Below are positions 1 to 5,393 of a stretch of DNA of 7,422 bases, in pieces. How positions within the stretch are numbered: the first letter of the stretch is position 1; every line of letters begins with the position of its first letter. Both the position numbers and the translations under genes were made by a program. Source of the stretch: an uncultured Zetaproteobacteria bacterium (GTDB lineage: Bacteria; Pseudomonadota; Zetaproteobacteria; Mariprofundales; Mariprofundaceae); assembly GCA_913056285.1 (NCBI GenBank), contig CAJXNE010000106.1, positions 1 through 7,422 on the forward strand. Reading direction: 5' to 3'. The notes under the pieces were generated by a model. That model saw only the letters and a list, made by a program, of their open reading frames with translations. It searched no databases and was not told the origin of the DNA.

Positions 1-10
1 TTATTTCATA

Positions 11-40
11 TTGGAAAAGGCTTAGGGTGGCATTTATAAA
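11..40 (+). promoter_or_regulatory. Candidate sigma-70 promoter for the panBCD operon
   Basis: A -35-like TTGGAA at 11-16 is followed after 18 bases by a -10-like TATAAA at 35-40. This predicts a transcript start near 47 and a leader of about 65 bases before the preferred panB start at 114. The match is moderate (4/6 and 5/6) and the spacer is one base longer than ideal. The upstream gene is outside the window, so read-through from it cannot be excluded. Confidence 0.35.
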
Positions 41-113
41 TTGCGCAAGCTATGGTTCCCCCATCCTGAAAGACGGTACCACGCAGGTGGATCGAAGCGG
101 CAAGGCAATGATA

Positions 114-899
114 ATGAATAACAGACCCGTCACGGCAGCGACGCTATTGCGCGCCAAGCAGTGCAACGAAAAAACTGTATGGCTGACGGCATATGATGCC
201 ACGTCCGCCCAAATTTCCGAAGCCGCCGGAGCCGATGTTCTGCTGGTTGGCGATTCGCTCGGCATGACCTGTCTGGGCTTTGATTCCACCTTACCCGTCA
301 CACTTGATCAGATGATCCATCACACCACTGCCGTTGTGCGTGGTCGCAAACGTGCATGGGTGGTATGCGATTTACCATTCGGTACCTATCAGCAATCGCC
401 TGAACAGGCATTTGAATCCAGCGTTTCAGTATTGCAGGGCACAAATTGTGACGCCGTCAAAATCGAAGGCGGCGAACACATGGCTGCCAGCATTCGTTTT
501 CTGGCAGAGCGCGGCATTGCCGTGGTCGCCCATATCGGACTGACACCGCAATCGGTTAAAAAATTAGGTTCTTACGCGAAGCGTGGCAAAAGTAGCGCGG
601 AACGCAGCCAATTATTGAAGGATGCACACGCAGTCAGCGAAGCAGGAGCGGTGTGCATTGTGCTGGAAAATATTCCCGCCGATCTGGCGGCAGAAATCAC
701 AGCCGAACTGGATATTCCTACAGTTGGCATTGGCGCAGGAGCCGACTGCGATGCGCAAGTATTGGTGTTCAATGATCTCGTCGGCCTCTCCGAAACCAAT
801 CCGCCATTTGCGCCCGCATATGGCAATGCGCGCCAAATGATGACACAGGCCATATCGCGCTGGAGCGCCGATGTTAAATCCGGTCAATTCCCGGCATGA
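114..899 (+). CDS. panB: 3-methyl-2-oxobutanoate hydroxymethyltransferase (ketopantoate hydroxymethyltransferase)
   Basis: PanB transfers a hydroxymethyl group from 5,10-methylene-tetrahydrofolate to 2-oxoisovalerate, giving ketopantoate, the first step of pantothenate synthesis in the cytosol. The frame encodes 261 residues from ATG 114, close to the 264 of E. coli PanB. Visible family signatures are LTAYDA (24-29), LLVGDSLGM (43-51), CDLPF (85-89), VKIEGGE (115-121), HIGLTPQSV (140-148), VLENIP (183-188) and the late GIGAG loop. Asp47, Asp86 and Glu118 match the Mg-binding residues and Glu185 the catalytic glutamate of E. coli PanB. The frame stays open upstream and has a GTG at 27 and an ATG at 108. 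I chose 114 because AAGG at 102-105 sits 8 bases before it and because PanB proteins normally begin just before the TxxxL...K segment. The stop overlaps the panC start. Function is certain; the start is fairly sure. Confidence 0.96.
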   Translation: MNNRPVTAATLLRAKQCNEKTVWLTAYDATSAQISEAAGADVLLVGDSLGMTCLGFDSTLPVTLDQMIHHTTAVVRGRKRAWVVCDLPFGTYQQSPEQAFESSVSVLQGTNCDAVKIEGGEHMAASIRFLAERGIAVVAHIGLTPQSVKKLGSYAKRGKSSAERSQLLKDAHAVSEAGAVCIVLENIPADLAAEITAELDIPTVGIGAGADCDAQVLVFNDLVGLSETNPPFAPAYGNARQMMTQAISRWSADVKSGQFPA

Positions 900-1756
900 G
901 AATCTCGACCACATCCGCTGAAATTCGCAGCCAGCTAAAAGCGCTGCGCGGACACAGAAGCATCGCCTTTGTGCCAACCATGGGATGCTTGCATGCCGGC
1001 CACATCAGCCTGATTGAGAAAGCCAGGACGCTGGCCGATATCGTTATCGTATCGGTCTATGTCAATCCGTTGCAGTTCGGCGCGAATGAAGATCTGGACA
1101 CCTATCCGCGCAGCTTCGATGCCGATGCGCGCGCCTGCGCCGATGCCAACGTTGATTTTCTCTTTCATCCGGCCACCCTTTACCCCGAGCATGGGCCGAA
1201 TATCAGTCTGAAAACCACGAAACTATCCGATTGCCTGTGCGGTGCAGCACGCGCCGGCCATTTTGATGGCGTGGTCACGGTGGTGAATATCCTGTTTAAT
1301 ATCGTGCAACCCGATATCGCCGTATTCGGTGAAAAGGACTGGCAACAGCTGGCCATTATTCGCTGCATGGTCAGCGACTTACACATGCCGATTGAGATTG
1401 TCGGCGGCGGGATTGTCCGCGAAGCCGACGGTTTAGCGATGAGCAGTCGCAATCGCTATTTATCCGATAGCGAACGCACCCGGGCGCTGGCTATATCCAG
1501 AGCGCTGACGGCCATGCAACAGGCTGCTCGGGATGGTGAAACTGATGCGGAAGCGCTGAAAACCCGCGCCCGGAATATATTGCAAAACGCCGCTGTTCAG
1601 CCGGAATATATCGATATTCGCCATGCCATAACTCTGAAAGAAGAACAGCAGTTAAAGCACCAGCCTACGCGCGCCTTTATTGCCGCCCGCGTTGGCAAAA
1701 CGCGTTTAATTGATAATGTAGCAATAAATACGCCTCTGTCCTGTGATGGACAGTAA
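896..1756 (+). CDS. panC: Pantothenate synthetase (pantoate--beta-alanine ligase)
   Basis: PanC condenses pantoate with beta-alanine using ATP, through a pantoyl-adenylate intermediate, to give pantothenate, the precursor of coenzyme A. The 286-residue protein is of normal length. It shows the nucleotidyltransferase signature PTMGCLHAGH (27-36, the HIGH-like motif with His33 and His36), VNPLQF (56-61), the substrate loop around FGEKDWQQL (144-152, with Lys147) and the KMSKS-like SSRNRYL (183-189) after ADGLAM. All the main ATP- and pantoate-binding motifs are present, so the enzyme should be active. The ATG lies inside the panB stop (ATGA, 896-899), which points to translational coupling. The product of PanB must first be reduced by PanE or IlvC, neither of which is encoded in this window, while the other substrate comes from the next gene, panD. 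Confidence 0.97.
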   Translation: MRISTTSAEIRSQLKALRGHRSIAFVPTMGCLHAGHISLIEKARTLADIVIVSVYVNPLQFGANEDLDTYPRSFDADARACADANVDFLFHPATLYPEHGPNISLKTTKLSDCLCGAARAGHFDGVVTVVNILFNIVQPDIAVFGEKDWQQLAIIRCMVSDLHMPIEIVGGGIVREADGLAMSSRNRYLSDSERTRALAISRALTAMQQAARDGETDAEALKTRARNILQNAAVQPEYIDIRHAITLKEEQQLKHQPTRAFIAARVGKTRLIDNVAINTPLSCDGQ

Positions 1757-1761
1757 GGGAG
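1755..1761 (+). promoter_or_regulatory. Ribosome binding site of panD
   Basis: AAGGGAG lies 6 bases before the panD ATG at 1768 and overlaps the panC stop codon (TAA, 1754-1756). It fixes the panD start and suggests that ribosomes ending panC can pass directly to panD. Confidence 0.7.
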
Positions 1762-1767
1762 TCACCG

Positions 1768-2145
1768 ATGAAACTGACCATGCTGAAATCCAAAATCCAC
1801 CGTGTCACGGTGACCCATGCCGAACTCGATTATGAAGGCTCCTGCGCCATCGACCAGAACCTGATGGACAAGGCGAACATCCTGCCGTTTGAGCAACTGC
1901 ACATTTATAATGTCAGCAACGGCGAACGCTTTACCACCTATGCGATTACCGCACCGCGCGGCTCGGCCACCATCGGCGTCAATGGTGCTGCCGCCCACAA
2001 GGCAAGCGCCGGCGATTTGCTGATAATCTGCACCTATGCCGATATGGCAGCGGCGGAAGCCGAATGTTTTAATCCGGCGCTGGTTTATGTGGACGATGAC
2101 AATGCCATCACCCGCGTCAGCCATGGCCATCTGGCCGCAGCCTGA
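1768..2145 (+). CDS. panD: Aspartate 1-decarboxylase, pyruvoyl-dependent proenzyme
   Basis: PanD decarboxylates L-aspartate to beta-alanine, the second substrate of PanC. The enzyme is made as a proenzyme that cleaves itself between Gly24 and Ser25; Ser25 becomes the pyruvoyl cofactor. The 125-residue protein carries YEGSCAID at 22-29 with Gly24-Ser25 at exactly the E. coli position. Lys9, Arg54, Thr57, Tyr58 and Asn72 (in VNGAAA) are also at their usual places, so cleavage and catalysis should both be intact. The start has a clear Shine-Dalgarno sequence. No PanZ/PanM maturation factor is encoded in this window. The gene ends 7 bases before the probable start of the flavoprotein gene, so the four genes are probably one transcript. 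Confidence 0.97.
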   Translation: MKLTMLKSKIHRVTVTHAELDYEGSCAIDQNLMDKANILPFEQLHIYNVSNGERFTTYAITAPRGSATIGVNGAAAHKASAGDLLIICTYADMAAAEAECFNPALVYVDDDNAITRVSHGHLAAA

Positions 2146-2152
2146 CCAGGGC

Positions 2153-3766
2153 GTGCTATACGCCATCTCCAATGTCAAAGTTGAACTCGATGATGATGAA
2201 AACACGGTAACTACTCGCCTGATCACTTACCTCGGCATCAACCCCGAGCACTGTGCTGCCATTGTTTGCGTCCGCCGCGCCATTGATGCGCGCAAAAAAA
2301 GCCATATCCATTTCGTTTGCACCTACGAAGTCAGCCTGACATGCACGTTATCGCATCTGCCTGCGCAGGTGCGCGAAATTACGCACTCGTCGCTCGAACC
2401 TGAATGTCCGGATATTTTTAAATCATCAGGAAAAACAAAAACACATGTGATCGTCATCGGCGCGGGACCGGCAGGTCTGTTTGCCGCACTCTCGCTGGCC
2501 GAAGCCGGTGTACGCGTCACGCTGCTGGAGCGCGGCAAGCCGGTGGAAACGCGCATGCGCGATATCGGTCGCCTGCGTTCGCGCGGCGAATTGAATCCGG
2601 AAAGCAATATCTGTTTCGGCGAAGGCGGCGCCGGCACCTACACCGACGGCAAACTATACACCCGCATCAAACATCCGTTCCTGCGCCATGTCCTGCACAG
2701 CTTTGTTCGCTTTGGCGCAAAGCCGGATATTCTTGTTGATGCACATCCGCACCTGGGCACCGACAGACTGGTGCGCATCGTGCGCAATATGCGCCAACAC
2801 CTGCTCGGACTCGGGGTGGATTATCGCTTTGAAACTCGCGTCGATAATTTATTGGTGCATGAAAACGCCGTGAGCGGCGTGCGTACAGCAAAGGGTGAAG
2901 AGATTACCGCCGACTCCGTGATTCTGGCCACCGGCCATTCGGCTCGCGACACCTTTGAGCGCTTGCACGAACTGGGCATTAAAATGGAGGCCAAGGCATT
3001 TGCCGTCGGCGTTCGCGCCGAACATCCGCAAGAGCTCATCAACCGGAATCAGTATGGCCGCATGGCCGGTCATGCCCGGCTCGGGGCGGCGGAATACAAA
3101 TTAACGCATCAGGTTCCAGACCCGTATCTGAACAAGCGCGGCGTCTATTCATTCTGCATGTGTCCCGGCGGACTGATTGTGCCCTCCCCGACCGAAACCG
3201 GCGGCATGGCGGTCAACGGCATGAGCAATGCCAAACGCGCCGGTGCGTGGGCCAATTCCGGTATTGTCGTCCAGGTCACGCCGGATGACATCCTCCGTCA
3301 TGGCATCGAAGATCATCCGCTCATGGGCATCTCATTCCAGCGCCAGCTCGAAACGGCGACATTTAAGGCCGCAGGCAAGCGCTATGCAGCGCCAGCGATG
3401 CGGCTGGTTGATTTCATTGCCAAGCACCCCACCGGCAAGCTGGCCCCCACCCGCGTCAAACCCGAAGCTGTCGCTGCCGATTTATGGAATATATTCCCCG
3501 ACTGGCTGGGCGAACCATTGAGCGCAGGCATCAAAGGTTTCGGGCAAAAGATGCGAGGCTTTATCTCCACCGAAGCGAATCTGATGGCTTCGGAAACACG
3601 CACATCCTCGCCGCTGCGTATCGAACGCAATGAAGCCATGCAATCGGTTAATATATCCGGTCTGTATCCGGTTGGCGAAGGCGCCGGTTATGCCGGTGGC
3701 ATTGTCTCGGCGGCAGTGGACGGCCTGAAAGCCGCAGCGGCCATTCTGAATACCGGATCATCATAA
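2153..3766 (+). CDS. FAD-dependent dehydrogenase of unknown substrate (COG2509-like)
   Basis: This is a predicted soluble flavoprotein of 537 residues. The N-terminal part (about 1-100) is the small domain of the COG2509 family, containing IDARKK near 44-49. A Rossmann FAD-binding site follows, with GAGPAG at 103-108 and the ribose-binding Glu126 at the end of the second strand (LLER). The family stretch FGEGGAGTYTDGKL comes at about 155-168, and the C-terminal FAD-contacting segment VGEGAGYAGG lies near 507-516. The substrate and electron acceptor are unknown for the family, and I do not infer one. The frame is open back to 2036 inside panD. I chose GTG 2153 because family members typically start with a short lead such as MLY before the first beta strand. 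Its Shine-Dalgarno is poor (AGGG only one base upstream), so translation may depend on coupling to panD; ATG 2123 (547 residues) is the main alternative. It is probably the last gene of the pan operon. The family is sure, the role is unknown. Confidence 0.88.
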   Translation: MLYAISNVKVELDDDENTVTTRLITYLGINPEHCAAIVCVRRAIDARKKSHIHFVCTYEVSLTCTLSHLPAQVREITHSSLEPECPDIFKSSGKTKTHVIVIGAGPAGLFAALSLAEAGVRVTLLERGKPVETRMRDIGRLRSRGELNPESNICFGEGGAGTYTDGKLYTRIKHPFLRHVLHSFVRFGAKPDILVDAHPHLGTDRLVRIVRNMRQHLLGLGVDYRFETRVDNLLVHENAVSGVRTAKGEEITADSVILATGHSARDTFERLHELGIKMEAKAFAVGVRAEHPQELINRNQYGRMAGHARLGAAEYKLTHQVPDPYLNKRGVYSFCMCPGGLIVPSPTETGGMAVNGMSNAKRAGAWANSGIVVQVTPDDILRHGIEDHPLMGISFQRQLETATFKAAGKRYAAPAMRLVDFIAKHPTGKLAPTRVKPEAVAADLWNIFPDWLGEPLSAGIKGFGQKMRGFISTEANLMASETRTSSPLRIERNEAMQSVNISGLYPVGEGAGYAGGIVSAAVDGLKAAAAILNTGSS

Positions 3767-3776
3767 AAAGTTCGGG

Positions 3777-3875
3777 TTAGAACAGATAAGGGTTTCTTTG
3801 CGCCGCCAGATGCTGCTGCTTCTCGCCTTCAAAATCAGCATAAGGGTTCACCCAGTATCGGGCATCAAGACACAT
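3777..3875 (-). CDS. Possible short ORF or 3' remnant of a lost gene, unrecognised
   Basis: On the minus strand a frame ends with TAA at 3777-3779 and can start at an ATG at 3875, giving 32 residues. The frame stays open further upstream to about 3950 in the end of higA, but no other start codon is evident. The protein end contains RYWVNPYADFEGEKQ and closes with RNPYLF. It looks protein-like: aromatic and charged residues are mixed and codon use resembles the neighbouring genes. A 9-base direct repeat (ATAAGGGTT at 3786-3794 and 3840-3848, 54 bases apart and in frame) encodes NPY twice. I do not recognise the family and see no Shine-Dalgarno. It may be the surviving C-terminus of a gene truncated when the higBA module arrived, or chance. 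Confidence 0.25.
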   Translation of the reverse strand: MCLDARYWVNPYADFEGEKQQHLAAQRNPYLF

Positions 3876-3933
3876 GCAAATATTATCAATGCATACTTGA
3901 GAAACATCATGACAGGGGTTCCATACAGATTCA

Positions 3934-4239
3934 TCAGGCTGCAATCGCAGTCAGTTCATCGTGCAGCACTTGCTCGGCCTGCCATAGATCGAATTCCATC
4001 TGCATGGACAGCCATATCCGAGCCCCATTCCCAACGACAGCACCGATGCGCAAAGCGGCTTCCGGGGTAATTGCACGCTTGCAGGCGAGAATAGCATGAA
4101 TGGACTGACGACTCATACCAGTACGTTTGGCAAAGCCGGTTACGCTGTCATGCATGGCAGGCAACACATCCTCTCGCAACACCTCGCCGGGATGTGTGGG
4201 TTTACGATTAGGTCTTTGGGTTATCATCAACTCACTCAT
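3934..4239 (-). CDS. higA: Antitoxin of the HigA family (XRE-type helix-turn-helix)
   Basis: HigA binds and neutralises the HigB toxin and represses the shared promoter. The 101-residue protein has the family opening RKPTHPGEVLRED (12-24) and an XRE helix-turn-helix at about 33-54, with FAKRTGMSRQSIHAIL holding the recognition helix. The conserved ITPEAALRIG (57-66) and the WLSMQMEFDLWQA stretch (76-88), typical of HigA/VapI antitoxins, follow. The frame extends upstream to 4296 inside higB, but the ATG at 4239 is chosen because a perfect AGGAGG precedes it and the protein then has normal family length. It lies directly downstream of the toxin gene, the order characteristic of hig systems. 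Autoregulation is supported by the inverted repeat in front of higB. Confidence in the family and start is high. Confidence 0.93.
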   Translation of the reverse strand: MSELMITQRPNRKPTHPGEVLREDVLPAMHDSVTGFAKRTGMSRQSIHAILACKRAITPEAALRIGAVVGNGARIWLSMQMEFDLWQAEQVLHDELTAIAA

Positions 4240-4243
4240 GTGG

Positions 4244-4249
4244 CCTCCT
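4244..4249 (-). promoter_or_regulatory. Strong ribosome binding site of higA
   Basis: On the minus strand AGGAGG ends 4 bases before the higA ATG (4239) and overlaps the higB stop codon (TAG, 4250-4248). The toxin gene has no comparable site, so the antitoxin should be translated more efficiently from the common mRNA. This is the expected balance for a toxin-first pair. Confidence 0.8.
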
Positions 4250-4523
4250 AATGGTAGTTTTCCATATCTATCCGGTAGATGTCGCCATCTACCCATTCAA
4301 AGGTCAGACAGTAAGGGCCATTGATATGAATGCTGTAACGTTTTGGCTTTCCCTCAAGTCCATGAAAGTTAAAACCGGGAATATCCAACTCATCAAGTTC
4401 GTGGGAAGCATCCATCACATCAAGGCGACGCAACGCTCTCTTTTGCAGATCATGCCTGACCTTCGAGCTACGCCCTGTCATGAATAATGTTTTCAGCCCT
4501 TTGTGCTTAAAACTCTTGATCAT
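4248..4523 (-). CDS. higB: Toxin of the HigB/RelE family (ribosome-dependent mRNA interferase)
   Basis: HigB toxins bind the ribosomal A site and cut mRNA during translation, stopping growth when HigA is degraded. The 91-residue protein is of family length and begins with the typical SFKHKGL (4-10). It continues with an arginine-rich helix (RALRRLD, 29-35), LDIPGFNFHGLEGKPKRYSI (46-65, with His54), NGPYCLTFEW (68-77) and the closing ENYH (88-91). In the Proteus HigB the end is Asp-Tyr-His; here Asn89-Tyr90-His91 keeps the Tyr and His but has Asn for Asp. I believe this varies within the family. The start at 4523 gives the family N-terminus but has no Shine-Dalgarno and lies only a few bases from the predicted transcript start. 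higB is first in the operon and is followed by higA with overlapping signals. It is probably active; cleavage specificity cannot be read from sequence. Confidence 0.92.
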   Translation of the reverse strand: MIKSFKHKGLKTLFMTGRSSKVRHDLQKRALRRLDVMDASHELDELDIPGFNFHGLEGKPKRYSIHINGPYCLTFEWVDGDIYRIDMENYH

Positions 4524-4531
4524 CTATCGAT

Positions 4532-4554
4532 ACTGTAATGTATCGCATTACAGT
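4532..4554. promoter_or_regulatory. Inverted-repeat operator, probably the HigA binding site
   Basis: Two perfect 9-base arms, ACTGTAATG (4532-4540) and CATTACAGT (4546-4554), flank a 5-base centre TATCG. The repeat fills the spacer between the -35 and -10 of the higBA promoter, covers the -10 and touches the -35, so a bound repressor would block RNA polymerase. The link to HigA is inferred from position and from known HigA autoregulation. Confidence 0.75.
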
Positions 4555-4559
4555 GTCAA
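4532..4559 (-). promoter_or_regulatory. Promoter of the higBA operon
   Basis: On the minus strand a perfect -35 TTGACA (4559-4554) is followed after 16 bases by a -10-like TACAGT (4537-4532). The predicted transcript start is near 4525, two or three bases before the higB ATG, which would make the toxin message almost leaderless. The -10 is a 4/6 match, so the exact start is uncertain. Confidence 0.55.
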
Positions 4560-4745
4560 GAAAACTGAAATATAACGAACTATTGTATGATTACAGAGTA
4601 AATAGAGGCTTAGAAACGCTTTTTTGAGGGTGGCAAAGATGCTCTAAGGCATTAATGTTTGGATTATGCCAAGAGTGAACCGTTATCATTTACCTGATCA
4701 GTTGCCTGTCAACAGTTCCAATGCATTCGCTGTAACGCTTGGCCA
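4560..4745. other. AT-rich non-coding gap between higB and the glycosylase gene
   Basis: I find no convincing gene here in any frame. The frame leading into the glycosylase has a stop at 4695-4697 and no usable start before 4746. A possible but weak promoter for the glycosylase is TTGGAT (4659-4664) with TATCAT (4684-4689) after a 19-base spacer. A single ATTACAG at 4590-4596 matches part of one arm of the higBA operator but lacks a partner. The T run at 4619-4625 is not preceded by a usable stem, so I do not call a terminator. Confidence 0.4.
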
Positions 4746-5261
4746 ATGATCAACACCGGTTTCCCCTGTTTGGCTGACAGCACTGCAAGAGTTCTGATTC
4801 TTGGTTCGATGCCCAGCCAAAAATCACTTGCGGCAGATCAATACTATGCCCACCCGCAAAATGCATTCTGGCCAATCATGGCAGAGTTGCTCGATTTGGA
4901 TAGTGGATTGGAATACGAACAACGACTGGCCCGACTGCGCGAAAACCATGTGGCGCTGTGGGATGTCGCATACCAATGTATTCGCCCCGGCAGTATGGAT
5001 CATGCCATCAAACTCGAATCGGTCGTAGCCAACGATTTTGTGTCCCTTTTCAATGCCCACCGGCATATCTGCGCTATCTTTTTTAATGGTCGCAAAGCCG
5101 AAGAATTGTTTCGCAAGCTCGTTCAGCCTGAACTTCCCGAAAAATACCAACACATCAAACAGCATCTGCTACCATCCACCAGCCCTGCCCATGCCGGACT
5201 CAGTCGCACCCAAAAACTTGAGGCATGGAAAATAGTCTCCCAGACCCTTGAAAACGGCTAG
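4746..5261 (+). CDS. Hypoxanthine (deoxyinosine) DNA glycosylase, uracil-DNA glycosylase superfamily, family-6-like
   Basis: Members of this family remove hypoxanthine, the product of adenine deamination, from DNA to begin base excision repair. The 171-residue protein begins with the superfamily fold VLILGSMPS (16-24). The family segment YYAHPQNAFWPIM (33-45) follows, with Asn39 at the position I recall as functionally critical in the archaeal family-6 enzyme. Then come ALWDV (70-74), FNGRKA (113-118) and the second catalytic motif STSPAHA (144-150). Length and motif order fit DNA-deoxyinosine glycosylases. Some relatives are annotated as G/U mismatch glycosylases, so substrate preference is inferred. 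ATG 4746 is the only normal start in the frame downstream of the stop at 4695, and it has no clear Shine-Dalgarno, suggesting modest expression. The last codons contain the -35 of the htpG promoter. The gene stands between the toxin-antitoxin pair and htpG with no sign of a shared operon with either. Confidence 0.9.
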   Translation: MINTGFPCLADSTARVLILGSMPSQKSLAADQYYAHPQNAFWPIMAELLDLDSGLEYEQRLARLRENHVALWDVAYQCIRPGSMDHAIKLESVVANDFVSLFNAHRHICAIFFNGRKAEELFRKLVQPELPEKYQHIKQHLLPSTSPAHAGLSRTQKLEAWKIVSQTLENG

Positions 5262-5275
5262 GCTTACCCCTATCT
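5247..5275 (+). promoter_or_regulatory. Sigma-32 (RpoH) heat-shock promoter of htpG
   Basis: CTTGAAA at 5247-5253 is a perfect sigma-32 -35 element. After 14 bases comes CCCTATCT at 5268-5275, a 7/8 match to the CCCCATNT -10 consensus and preceded by a further C. The -35 lies in the last codons of the glycosylase gene, whose stop is 5259-5261. Transcription should start near 5282, leaving about 110 bases of leader before htpG. E. coli htpG is a classical sigma-32 gene, so position and function agree. Confidence 0.8.
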
Positions 5276-5299
5276 ATCGAATTCAATAGAATTGAAAAA

Positions 5300-5358
5300 T
5301 GATGAAGTCGTAAAAAGTCCGTCCATGGGCGCTTTGATGACTTCTTACGAAGTCATCA
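5300..5358. repeat. Imperfect palindromic element in the htpG leader
   Basis: The left arm TGATGAAGTCGTAAAAAGTC (5300-5319) matches the reverse complement of 5339-5358 at 17 of 20 positions; the differences are two adjacent bases and one single base. The 19-base centre contains CCATGG. Such short terminal inverted repeats around a tiny core are typical of REP/MITE-like dispersed elements. Only this one copy is in the window, so the repeat status is inferred from its shape. Confidence 0.5.
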
Positions 5359-5359
5359 A
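5334..5359 (+). promoter_or_regulatory. Hairpin in the htpG 5' leader, possible attenuator or RNA switch
   Basis: A perfect 11-bp stem, TTGATGACTTC (5334-5344) with GAAGTCATCAA (5349-5359), closes a TTAC loop. It is followed by GAATATTTTT, so it resembles a weak intrinsic terminator, although the stem is low in GC and the T run starts 5 bases late. It lies downstream of the sigma-32 promoter and 34 bases before the htpG ATG, so it would be transcribed as part of the leader. Its second arm contains AGTCAT (5351-5356), which could instead pair with ATGACT at the htpG start (5394-5399). The structure is evident; the function is speculation. Confidence 0.5.
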
Positions 5360-5383
5360 GAATATTTTTCAAAATCACGACTC

Positions 5384-5388
5384 AGGAG
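5384..5388 (+). promoter_or_regulatory. Ribosome binding site of htpG
   Basis: AGGAG lies 5 bases before ATG 5394. It sets the htpG start and argues against the upstream in-frame TTG at 5292. Confidence 0.85.
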
Positions 5389-5393
5389 AACTC

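Noticed and set aside
27..113. Longer panB starting at GTG 27 (or ATG 108)
   Set aside because: The extra residues have no counterpart in PanB proteins, GTG 27 would overlap the likely promoter, and ATG 108 is only two bases from the AAGG that is well spaced for ATG 114.
2036..2152. Longer flavoprotein starting at ATG 2036 or ATG 2123 inside panD
   Set aside because: The residues encoded before 2153 are the panD sequence read in another frame and do not look like the family N-terminus. ATG 2123 cannot be fully excluded but has no ribosome site.
3798..4070. Plus-strand 90-residue frame across the higA end
   Set aside because: It lies opposite the well-supported higA gene, has no ribosome site and no recognisable protein features.
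4240..4296. Longer HigA starting at 4296
   Set aside because: This would place the start deep inside higB without a ribosome site, whereas ATG 4239 has a perfect AGGAGG and gives normal family length.
4584..4596. Second HigA operator around ATTACAG at 4590-4596
   Set aside because: Only one partial arm is present and there is no matching partner at the right spacing; it could be chance in AT-rich DNA.
5334..5370. Simple intrinsic terminator for the glycosylase gene
   Set aside because: The hairpin is downstream of the htpG promoter, has a low-GC stem and a late T run, so full termination here would silence htpG. I keep it as a leader structure.
5292..5393. 34-residue N-terminal extension of HtpG from TTG 5292
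   Set aside because: ATG 5394 has a clear AGGAG and gives the family N-terminus; the extension is the translated palindrome and leader.
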